DNA of 23,151 nucleotides. Origin: Pseudomonadota bacterium (lineage in GTDB: Bacteria > Pseudomonadota > Gammaproteobacteria > Steroidobacterales > Steroidobacteraceae). Below the pieces are notes generated by a model. It was given only the letters and a program-made list of their open reading frames with translations, did not search any database and was not told the DNA's origin. The DNA lies in NCBI GenBank assembly GCA_021850555.1, contig JAJZLX010000049.1, positions 1 through 23,151 on the forward strand, written 5' to 3'. The translations under genes and the position numbers were made by a program. This document shows, piece by piece, positions 17,448 to 23,151 of this stretch; position 1 is the first letter of the stretch, and every line of letters begins with the position of its first letter.

Positions 17448-17902
17448 ATCTTGATCCTCTTAAGGAACGTCGCGGGCGTCACCGCCTCGATCCCGAATGC
17501 CTTGGACACGGGCTCGAAATCCCGCACATTGTGCGTGACGATCGCCTCCGATCGCCCATTCACCGCCGCCTCAAGCACGATCTCATCGTCGGGATCGGCG
17601 AGCTGGGGCCGCCAGAGAAAATGAACCTCCACCGGCTCCGCGGCACTCGCAAAGGCCGCCATGAAGCCGGCGATTGCCTTCTCATCCATGCCGGTCGCCA
17701 GGCGTTGCTCGGGCCGCTTCAGAACCTCCTCGTACTCGAGGAAGAGCGCCGTCGTCACGAGCGGCACCAGGCGCTCCTCGGCAACGAACTCGAGGAGGCG
17801 ATTACTCGCACCGAGCCGGCTGCGCAGCCCGGCCACGATCACCGAGGTATCGATTACGATCCGGGGCACGTCCATACCGAGTGACATCCTATACGATGTC
17901 AC
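17444..17902 (-). CDS. PIN-domain toxin (putative ribonuclease)
   Basis: This 152-residue PIN-domain protein belongs to the 'putative toxin component' PIN group. It has the first acidic residue in I-V-I-D18-T-S, E56 in the L-E-Y-E-E-V segment, the D-P-D-D-E cluster (103-107) and the T-H-N-V-R-D-F block (123-129), so the Mg-binding acidic set of a ribonuclease is complete. It likely cuts RNA when the antitoxin is lost. The GTG start at 17902 overlaps the DUF2285 stop (GTGA). ATG 17887 and ATG 17875 are alternatives; the last has AGGA at moderate distance and gives the more usual PIN N-terminus. It is followed by the overlapping antitoxin gene. Confidence 0.88.
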   Translation of the reverse strand: MTSYRMSLGMDVPRIVIDTSVIVAGLRSRLGASNRLLEFVAEERLVPLVTTALFLEYEEVLKRPEQRLATGMDEKAIAGFMAAFASAAEPVEVHFLWRPQLADPDDEIVLEAAVNGRSEAIVTHNVRDFEPVSKAFGIEAVTPATFLKRIKI

Positions 17903-18711
17903 ACACCATGGGTAGTCATCTCTGCCTCAAGCTTCGGCGCCGCCCGCGCACTGTACGCATCGTCCCCGACCAGCGCGCGGTATTCCCGATCCCGCAGCGC
18001 GATCGCCCGGCGCACCAGGTACCGTACCTGAGCGCGCAGCGCGCCATCCGGCTGCCACCCACGCGCGACGGCAGTCGGTCCAAAGAGTGCGATCGCGAGT
18101 TCCCGCTGCGTGGCCCCGGCTGCAATTCCATCGAGCACCTGCAGCGCCCGCGCGTGAAGGACATCCGCTCGTCCCGGGCGATCGGGGTAGACCGCCCCAT
18201 CGTCCCGAACGCCCTGCCAAAGGGCATGAGCATCGTTCAACACCGCTGCGGCGCGATCAGCTCCGGCGGCTGGAATCTGATATGCAAACCGATCGCCCTC
18301 GCGTAATTGAGACCCGAGACGCAACCGCAGCGTCCGCGCGGCGCGGTGCAGAATCAGCCGCAGACCGCCGCCCTTCTGGAAGACTCCCCGCCGGTCTGAA
18401 CGATTCCACAGCGAGAACACCTCCGCCGTCGTCGGAGCGCGCACCGCATCAGGACTTTCATCGGTCACCAGCGTGATGAGACAGCGTGTCTCGAGTGTCC
18501 ACACCGGCACGACCTGCCGCGCATCGAGGCGCGGATCCACCAACGTCGCCAGACCCCACTGGGCTGCGATGCCGTGCGACCCACGACGCCGGCACCGCAG
18601 CCAATCGCGCACGTAGCGCGGATTGCGGCGCAAGTACTCCCACGCCCGAGCAGACGGGTCGAGGTGCAGCGCATAAACGTACGCTGCGGAGCAGGCCCAA
18701 GATTCGTCCAT
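17899..18711 (-). CDS. DUF2285-type regulator of a conjugative element
   Basis: This 270-residue protein has an N-terminal segment of the type Y-x-x-x-L-x-x-x-x-x-A-W-E-Y-L-R-R-N-P-x-Y-x-x-D-W, found in the short 'transcriptional regulator' domain that accompanies DUF2285. It continues into a C-terminal DUF2285 region with R-A-L-Q-V-L-D-G and G-A-T-Q-R-E-L-A-I-A-L-F-G, which resembles a helix-turn-helix. Such genes occur in proteobacterial ICEs close to the integration and regulation modules. I chose ATG 18711 because the family starts close to the A-W-E-Y-L-R-R-N-P block; a longer frame to 18879 would cross the inverted repeats and gives a low-complexity leader. Its stop overlaps the PIN toxin start, so regulator, toxin and antitoxin probably share one mRNA. 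Confidence 0.87.
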   Translation of the reverse strand: MDESWACSAAYVYALHLDPSARAWEYLRRNPRYVRDWLRCRRRGSHGIAAQWGLATLVDPRLDARQVVPVWTLETRCLITLVTDESPDAVRAPTTAEVFSLWNRSDRRGVFQKGGGLRLILHRAARTLRLRLGSQLREGDRFAYQIPAAGADRAAAVLNDAHALWQGVRDDGAVYPDRPGRADVLHARALQVLDGIAAGATQRELAIALFGPTAVARGWQPDGALRAQVRYLVRRAIALRDREYRALVGDDAYSARAAPKLEAEMTTHGV

Positions 18712-18804
18712 GGCGGCTCGCGCGGTTCCACGTTCTTCTTGCCTTCCGTGTCCGACGCCGGCCGTGACGTCCGCTGTAGCGCAGCGCGAACAAAAAGGGA
18801 AGCC

Positions 18805-18834
18805 CGAGTTTCGCCGTTTTTTCCGCGAAACTCG
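18805..18834. repeat. Inverted repeat 1 (10-bp perfect arms)
   Basis: CGAGTTTCGC (18805-18814) pairs perfectly with GCGAAACTCG (18825-18834) across a 10-base loop that contains six T. Confidence 0.85.
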
Positions 18835-18860
18835 AATGCCCCGCCGAGCATGGGCATTCG
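18833..18860. repeat. Inverted repeat 2 (9-bp perfect arms)
   Basis: CGAATGCCC (18833-18841) pairs with GGGCATTCG (18852-18860) across a 10-base loop. It shares two bases with repeat 1, so both stems cannot form fully at once. Confidence 0.8.
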
Positions 18861-18875
18861 TGTCGCGGAGTGGGT

Positions 18876-18904
18876 GCATTTCTCGCCAAACTCCCCAGAA
18901 ATGC
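18876..18904. repeat. Inverted repeat 3 (8-bp perfect arms)
   Basis: GCATTTCT (18876-18883) pairs with AGAAATGC (18897-18904) across a 13-base loop. Confidence 0.7.
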
Positions 18905-18990
18905 GACTGGCGTTCTGCACGCTCCTGCGGTAATGCTTCAACCCATGCAACACGACGTCGCTCGATGCGTCGGGCGAGGCGTGCTTCACT

Positions 18991-18994
18991 GAGG
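18991..18994 (+). promoter_or_regulatory. Ribosome binding site of the LysR gene
   Basis: GAGG lies seven bases before the ATG at 19002 and supports that start. Confidence 0.6.
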
Positions 18995-19001
18995 TCACGG
19001 C

Positions 19002-19943
19002 ATGGGAGCGCCTGAACGATCCAACGACACCCGCGCGGTCACCGCGTGGATCCGACCGCTCGAGCTGCGGCAGTACCGATACTTCATTGTGCTCGCCGAA
19101 GAGTTGCACTTTGCGCGCGCCGCCGGGCGACTCAACGTCGGGCAGTCGAACCTGTCGAGAGAGATTCGCTCGCTCGAGCACCAGGTGGGACTGAGACTCT
19201 TCTATCGCACCAGTCGCCATACCGAGCTCACCGCCGCCGGCGAGCGGCTCCTCGAGCATGCGCGGCGCGTACTCGCCGCCGAGGAGCACGCGCGGCTCGC
19301 GATCGGGGAGTTCAAGCGCAGCGCCAAGGAGCGGCTGCGGATCGGCATCTGCGAGCGCGTGGCCTGCTCTCGTGTCGCCGCGGCATTCGCCGCGTGGCGC
19401 GGCACCCACCCCGAGGTGGACCTGCGGATCGTGAGTCGCAGCGGCCGCTCGCTCCTCGCCGAGCTCGAGGCGGGCCTGCTCGATGCCGGCATCACGGCGA
19501 TACCGGTCGCCGAACCCGGCCTCGTGGTGGAGCGACTCTGGCGGGATGCCTGGGTCGCCGCGGTCCCGAAAGGCCACGCCCTTTCATCGCCACGGGCCCT
19601 CGATCCCGCCGATCTCACCCGCGAGCCGCTCGCGATCCTGCTGCCGGATCCCTTAGGAAATCCCGATCAACTGATGGTCGATCCCCAGACCCCAACCGTT
19701 CGGTCGCTCTTCATCGCCGAGCGTCCCTCGAGTGCGACGGCGCTCATGACCTGGGTTGAAGCCGGATGCGGCATCGGGCTTCTCAGTGCATCGCAAGCGG
19801 CCGATCTCGCCCATCCGAGCGTCGCTCTGCGGGCGCTCAACCGTGGGCTCGCGCCGACGGAAGTGCACCTCCTGCGCGGCGACGGCGCACTCTCGCCTGC
19901 GCTCTCAGGGCTGATCGAGTGCCTGCGGGTGCGCCCCGCGTGA
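19002..19943 (+). CDS. LysR-family transcriptional regulator of the conjugation module
   Basis: This 313-residue protein has the LysR helix-turn-helix at about residues 22-81: E-L-R-Q-Y-R-Y-F, E-E-L-H-F-A-R-A-A, then L-N-V-G-Q-S-N-L-S-R-E-I-R-S-L-E and G-L-R-L-F-Y-R-T. The substrate-binding domain follows, starting near L-R-I-G-I. ATG 19002 has GAGG seven bases upstream, and no later in-frame start precedes the helix-turn-helix. LysR genes occupy this place, next to the trb operon and transcribed against it, in Tn4371-like ICEs, where they are thought to control transfer genes. The effector is unknown. The last 39 bases overlap the end of the DUF2274 gene on the other strand. Confidence 0.93.
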   Translation: MGAPERSNDTRAVTAWIRPLELRQYRYFIVLAEELHFARAAGRLNVGQSNLSREIRSLEHQVGLRLFYRTSRHTELTAAGERLLEHARRVLAAEEHARLAIGEFKRSAKERLRIGICERVACSRVAAAFAAWRGTHPEVDLRIVSRSGRSLLAELEAGLLDAGITAIPVAEPGLVVERLWRDAWVAAVPKGHALSSPRALDPADLTREPLAILLPDPLGNPDQLMVDPQTPTVRSLFIAERPSSATALMTWVEAGCGIGLLSASQAADLAHPSVALRALNRGLAPTEVHLLRGDGALSPALSGLIECLRVRPA

Positions 19944-20162
19944 GCGCTCCCGGCGCATCACCGCCTTGAACGCTTTGTCGCGCAGGATGAACTGCGTGAG
20001 CATGTGCGGGATGAGGTCAGCCGCGAGCACCGTCTCCCCCCAGGTCTCGCTGTGCAGCGCCGCATAGCGGTCGAGCTGGGTCTTGAGTCCGATCGGAAGA
20101 GTAATGGTGAGTTTGAGCGTATCGGTGCTGGGCAGCGGCCCGAGGCGAAGTTTGGCATTCAT
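19905..20162 (-). CDS. DUF2274 protein, last gene of the trb operon
   Basis: This 85-residue soluble protein matches the DUF2274 pattern: a K-L-R-L-G-P-L-P start, then K-L-T-I-T-L-P-x-x-L-K-x-x-L-D-R-Y-A-A-L and a long helical end with F-I-x-x-D-x-A-F. The T-I-T-L-P strand followed by helices resembles ribbon-helix-helix DNA-binding proteins, so a regulatory or DNA-processing role is possible but unproven. It regularly follows trbI in proteobacterial ICEs. Its ATG overlaps the trbI stop by four bases. Confidence 0.9.
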   Translation of the reverse strand: MNAKLRLGPLPSTDTLKLTITLPIGLKTQLDRYAALHSETWGETVLAADLIPHMLTQFILRDKAFKAVMRRERSRGAHPQALDQP

Positions 20163-21490
20163 CGGCGATCTCCGGTCAGGGGCGCGCGGACGCGCGCCCT
20201 CGGATAAGGCGCGAGGATGAGATCCTTGTTCACAATCACCCGCACCGGAAAGCCGGGACGGATGGTGATCGTCGGCTGGATGTCGAGATTGCGCCGCGTG
20301 ATCTCCTGACCGACCTGGTTCATGGTGCCCTGCAGGCCCTGTAGCGAGGCGTACACCACGGACTGCGAGCCGCCGTACTGGCTCGGCACGGCGAGCTCGG
20401 CCGTGGCGCCGAGCAACGTCGACACCGCCGCCCCGGCGAGAAGCCGCTTCCAGTGCCAGTCGACCCGGTCGGTGAGCCCGTCGTACCCTTCAGGATCGGT
20501 CCCCGGCAGCCGGCCGAGCACGATGGAGGCTCCATTCGGGAGGATGAGCCGCGTCCAGACGAGGAGCACCCGACGCTGCCCGTAACCGATCTGACTGTCA
20601 TAGACGCCGAGCAGTCGCGCGCCCTGAGGGACGAGCAGGGTGCGCCCCGTCACCGTGTCATAGACGTTCTGCGTAACCGTGGCGATGATGTTGCCGGGCA
20701 GGTCCGAGTCGATTCCCGTCAGCAGCGCCGCCGGAATCACCGTGCCCGCGAGCAGCTCGTAGGGCGAGCGCGGGGTCACGAGATGGCCGGAGGCATAGAT
20801 CCGGTGCGTCCCGCGCTCCCGGAGGAATGACGCCTTCTGCGCTTGACCCCGCTCAGTCCCGCCGGCCTTGGCGACAACGCCCGCCTCCCGGTGTAAGCCC
20901 GCCGCCGCCTGCGCGGCGATTGACTCGGCTGCCCTCAGACTCTGTGACCGGGCGGCTGCGCTCGACGACGCAGCACTTACCGCTGCCTGCACCTGATCGA
21001 GATGTACGAAGAGCTGCGCCTTGGCCGCCTGCTCGGCCTCCCGCCGGGTTTGCAGGCGCTCCGCTCGGATCTCGTCTTCCTCGGGACTCGGGAGGAACGA
21101 CGGGCGCTCGGGCAGCTCCGGGATCCCCGCCGCCCGCTCTTCCTTCACCACCGCGGGTCCCAATTCCCCCGCCGGTGCCCCGAGGCGCGGGAATGTGTGC
21201 AGGCCCACGTAGCTCTGCGGCATGCGCGCAAGCCCCGGCGCGTGTGCCACGTGGGTCGGCACCGCCGCCCGGGTCTGAAGGATCGGACCTCGCACCCTCG
21301 GGCGCCTGAGCCCGATCATCGCCGCCACCAGCACCGCGATCGCAAAGAGCGCGAGGATCACCGCGAGCGTCTTGCGGTTGAGCCGCGTCACCGGGCGCGG
21401 CCGCGCGCGCAGCTCGAGCGCCGCCGCGCTTACCTTCGGCGCCACCGGCGCACCGCCCGCTGCCGGATCGCCGTCCGGGCCCTCGGTCAC
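20159..21490 (-). CDS. trbI: Conjugal transfer protein TrbI (VirB10-like)
   Basis: This 443-residue protein has a short cytoplasmic N-terminus, one membrane segment at about 41-60 (L-A-V-I-L-A-L-F-A-I-A-V-L), a proline- and alanine-rich periplasmic linker with E/R/Q-rich helical segments, and the C-terminal VirB10/TrbI domain. The domain shows G-T-V-I-P-A-A-L-L-T-G, the G-x-x-L-L-V-P-Q-G-A-R-L-L-G block and a late hydrophobic A-G-A-A-V-S-T-L-L-G segment. TrbI spans both membranes as the scaffold of the type IV secretion core complex and senses energy from the inner-membrane ATPases. The start overlaps the end of trbG by four bases. Length is typical. Confidence 0.95.
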   Translation of the reverse strand: MTEGPDGDPAAGGAPVAPKVSAAALELRARPRPVTRLNRKTLAVILALFAIAVLVAAMIGLRRPRVRGPILQTRAAVPTHVAHAPGLARMPQSYVGLHTFPRLGAPAGELGPAVVKEERAAGIPELPERPSFLPSPEEDEIRAERLQTRREAEQAAKAQLFVHLDQVQAAVSAASSSAAARSQSLRAAESIAAQAAAGLHREAGVVAKAGGTERGQAQKASFLRERGTHRIYASGHLVTPRSPYELLAGTVIPAALLTGIDSDLPGNIIATVTQNVYDTVTGRTLLVPQGARLLGVYDSQIGYGQRRVLLVWTRLILPNGASIVLGRLPGTDPEGYDGLTDRVDWHWKRLLAGAAVSTLLGATAELAVPSQYGGSQSVVYASLQGLQGTMNQVGQEITRRNLDIQPTITIRPGFPVRVIVNKDLILAPYPRARVRAPLTGDRR

Positions 21491-22500
21491 GCGCCGCCCC
21501 CCTGATCGGTATCCGCACGCAGATCCGTGCGCGTGATCTTCACGATCTGCTGCGGCGCACTCCCCAACCGTAACTCCGCCTGCGCGAAGAGACGATCGAC
21601 GATGTAATACGGCGGGCGGACCTGGTAGTTGACGAGCTCGCTCCCGCCCTTCGGCCCGAGGATAAAGAGCGGCGGCATCTCTCCCTCTGCGATCCCGGAC
21701 GAAAACTCGATATACACCCTGCGACCGTCATCGAAGACCCGCACTGGGCGCCAGGACGGATGATTACCCAAGATCCGATAGCGGAAGTTCAGTCGCGCGA
21801 GATTCACCCGCTCGGCAAGCGGCGCGGCCTCCTCGGCCGCCCGGTTTCGCGCGCGCAACGCGATCAGTTGCTCAAGCGGATACCGCCACGACACCGCGGC
21901 CATCCACGTCCGCGGCGTCGAGACGAGTTCCAAGTGATAGGTCCGTCGCGAGGTGTTGATGAGGAGATTCGTGTGCAGGCCCGCCTCGATCGGCTTCACC
22001 AGGATGTGCTCGCGCCGGTTCCGCCCCTCCCCGCTCGTGGTGTTGCCGATGACCCAGCGCACCGTATCGCCCGCGGAGACCGAGACCAGCTGCTCGCCCC
22101 TCTCGAGCTCGATATCGGTGACGCGCTCAGGACTCGTGTACACCTGATAGAGCGCCCCCGGGGTGTACGGCCAGACCTGCATCGCGTTGAGGTAGGTCGC
22201 GCGTGACGGGCGGATGAGCGCGGCGGCATTCGCTGCACGGACGGCGCGTCTCGGGCCCTGTGGCGCCTGCGCCGGCGGCGGCAGGAGATCCGGTGCGAGC
22301 TTGATCTGGCCGGGGAGCGGGAGTGCCTGCGGCACTTCGATGATCTTCACGGGAAGTGGGGGATTTTCGAGCCGGCGTGCCGCCACGAAATGCTGCAATG
22401 AAATCGAGGGCACCGGGCGCTCGCTCGCGCAACCGGCGAGGAGGCTGACGGCAACGAGGAGTGTCAGGACGAGGGGTGCGGACAGGCGATGGTGGGTCAT
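21487..22500 (-). CDS. trbG: Conjugal transfer lipoprotein-type protein TrbG (VirB9-like)
   Basis: This 337-residue protein starts with a lipoprotein signal peptide whose lipobox is L-A-G-C at about 21-24, so it should be anchored in the outer membrane. The body carries the VirB9/TrbG pattern: a Y-x-V-Y-T-S-P-E-R-V-T-D-I-x-L-E segment, D-T-V-R-W-V-I-G and H-I-L-V-K-P, then a C-terminal domain with R-P-V-R-V-F-D-D-G-R-R-V-Y-I-E-F. It forms the outer layer of the secretion core complex with TrbI. I chose ATG 22500 because it directly precedes the signal peptide and overlaps the trbF stop by one base (TGATG); the open frame further upstream is only a shadow of trbF. Confidence 0.95.
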   Translation of the reverse strand: MTHHRLSAPLVLTLLVAVSLLAGCASERPVPSISLQHFVAARRLENPPLPVKIIEVPQALPLPGQIKLAPDLLPPPAQAPQGPRRAVRAANAAALIRPSRATYLNAMQVWPYTPGALYQVYTSPERVTDIELERGEQLVSVSAGDTVRWVIGNTTSGEGRNRREHILVKPIEAGLHTNLLINTSRRTYHLELVSTPRTWMAAVSWRYPLEQLIALRARNRAAEEAAPLAERVNLARLNFRYRILGNHPSWRPVRVFDDGRRVYIEFSSGIAEGEMPPLFILGPKGGSELVNYQVRPPYYIVDRLFAQAELRLGSAPQQIVKITRTDLRADTDQGGGA

Positions 22501-23151
22501 CACTTGGGATCTCCAGCGGAGGGCACGGTGCGGACGTCCCGACTCCAGTCGAGTGCGTCGATGTAGAGGCCGAGCGGGTTCTTGCGCAGACTGACGACAT
22601 CGTGGGGGGTGTGGATCACGATCGTGAGGATCCCCGTCCAGCGGGTGCTCGAGGCCGGCTCGCCGTTCTCGAACGTCTGCTGCGTCCACTGCACCTGGTA
22701 GGAGCGTGCGGAGATCCGCACGATGCTGTGCACCTGGACGGTCACGGTGCGCCGCCCGACCTCGGCGAAGGGATCGTGGGCGCGGGCGTAGGCGTTCAGC
22801 ATCTGTGCGCCCCGGGGCGTCACGAAGTCGTACGCATGCAGCCAGTCGTGACGCAACACGACGGGATCGAGCGGCACGGCACGCACATCCTGGATGAACT
22901 GGGAGAGGAAGTAGGCGATCTCGGCGCTGTGCGGGTGATAGGCCTCGACCGCGGGCGCCACACCGAGCACCTGTCCGGTCCGATCGACCTCGACGACATA
23001 GGGCGTGATGCTCGAGCGGGCCGAGTACCAGAGGAGCCCGCCGGCCATGAGTGCGGCGAGTGCGAGTGCGCCAAAGGCCATCACGCGCCAGTTCCGCGCC
23101 TGTACCCGCGCCGAGCCGATCCGCTCGTCCCAGAGCTGCTGCACGGCCTGA
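22500..23151 (-). CDS. trbF: Conjugal transfer protein TrbF (VirB8-like), N-terminus cut by the window edge
   Basis: At least 214 residues are visible, read from the right-hand edge of the window. The W-D-E-R-I-G-S-A-R segment and the following membrane helix (F-G-A-L-A-L-A-A-L-M-A-G-G-L-L-W) are typical of TrbF; about 20 more N-terminal residues are expected beyond 23151. A GTG at 23144 is in frame but too close to the W-D-E-R segment to be the natural start. The periplasmic part contains V-E-V-D-R-T-G-Q-V and the Q-W-T-Q-Q-T-F-E-N-G strand of VirB8-type proteins. TrbF helps assemble the type IV secretion channel at the inner membrane. It is the first visible gene of an operon that surely continues to the right (trbL, trbJ, trbE and so on are expected there). 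Confidence 0.94.
   Translation of the reverse strand, partial: QAVQQLWDERIGSARVQARNWRVMAFGALALAALMAGGLLWYSARSSITPYVVEVDRTGQVLGVAPAVEAYHPHSAEIAYFLSQFIQDVRAVPLDPVVLRHDWLHAYDFVTPRGAQMLNAYARAHDPFAEVGRRTVTVQVHSIVRISARSYQVQWTQQTFENGEPASSTRWTGILTIVIHTPHDVVSLRKNPLGLYIDALDWSRDVRTVPSAGDPK

Larger units (their letters stand above)
18712..19001. promoter_or_regulatory. Divergent regulatory region between the DUF2285 and LysR genes
   Basis: About 290 bases separate two genes transcribed away from each other, so promoters in both directions are expected. The region holds three perfect inverted repeats in a row (18805-18834, 18833-18860, 18876-18904). LysR proteins commonly regulate their own divergent promoter, so some of these may be operator sites. 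I see no confident -35/-10 pair. Confidence 0.55.

Noticed and set aside
18712..18879. Longer start for the DUF2285 protein
   Set aside because: The extra 56 residues are arginine-rich, unlike the family N-terminus, and cross the inverted repeats.
22501..22689. Upstream extension of trbG
   Set aside because: It lies inside trbF in another frame; the signal peptide starts at 22500.
1..23151. CRISPR arrays, tRNA, rRNA, integrase gene or att sites
   Set aside because: Looked for and not seen; the element ends are probably outside the window.

Overview
The window is GC-rich (about 65-70 % in most lines counted by hand) and looks like part of an integrative and conjugative element (ICE), or a similar conjugative island, from a pseudomonad-type bacterium (Pseudomonadota, probably beta- or gammaproteobacterial). 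This rests on a P-type trb conjugation operon ending in a DUF2274 gene, followed by a LysR regulator and a DUF2285 regulator, an order typical of Tn4371-like ICEs. The host species cannot be named from the sequence.

Layout from left to right. (1) 1-652: the 3' part of an IS66-family transposase with a probable right IS terminus. (2) 683-2403 (+): a tightly coupled two-gene cassette, a ~70-residue protein and a ~500-residue protein ending in a RecB-like PD-(D/E)XK nuclease motif set. I cannot assign it to a named system. (3) 2387-15635 (-): a complete class 1 DISARM anti-phage locus in the order drmD-drmMI-drmA-drmB-drmC, joined by 4-bp overlaps or a 4-bp gap. (4) 15636-16186: a gene-free leader upstream of drmD. 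(5) 16187-17017 (-): a DUF5677-like gene of lower GC. (6) 17202-18711 (-): DUF2285 regulator, PIN toxin and HicB-like antitoxin, with overlapping ends. (7) 18712-19001: a divergent regulatory region with three perfect inverted repeats. (8) 19002-19943 (+): LysR regulator. (9) 19905-23151 (-): DUF2274, trbI, trbG and trbF (cut by the window edge), the VirB10/VirB9/VirB8-like core of a type IV secretion channel.

How it fits together: the trb genes and regulators belong to the transfer backbone, and the toxin-antitoxin pair probably stabilises the element. DISARM, the DUF5677 gene and the nuclease cassette look like defence cargo placed beside the backbone. DrmMI would mark self DNA by adenine methylation, while DrmA/DrmB with the DrmD helicase and DrmC phospholipase-D-fold protein would act against incoming unmodified DNA.

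The points most worth following are the RecB-like nuclease cassette that converges on drmC, the sharply AT-richer block inside drmMI covering its target-recognition region, and the stem-loop cluster between the two element regulators. All composition figures here are hand counts.
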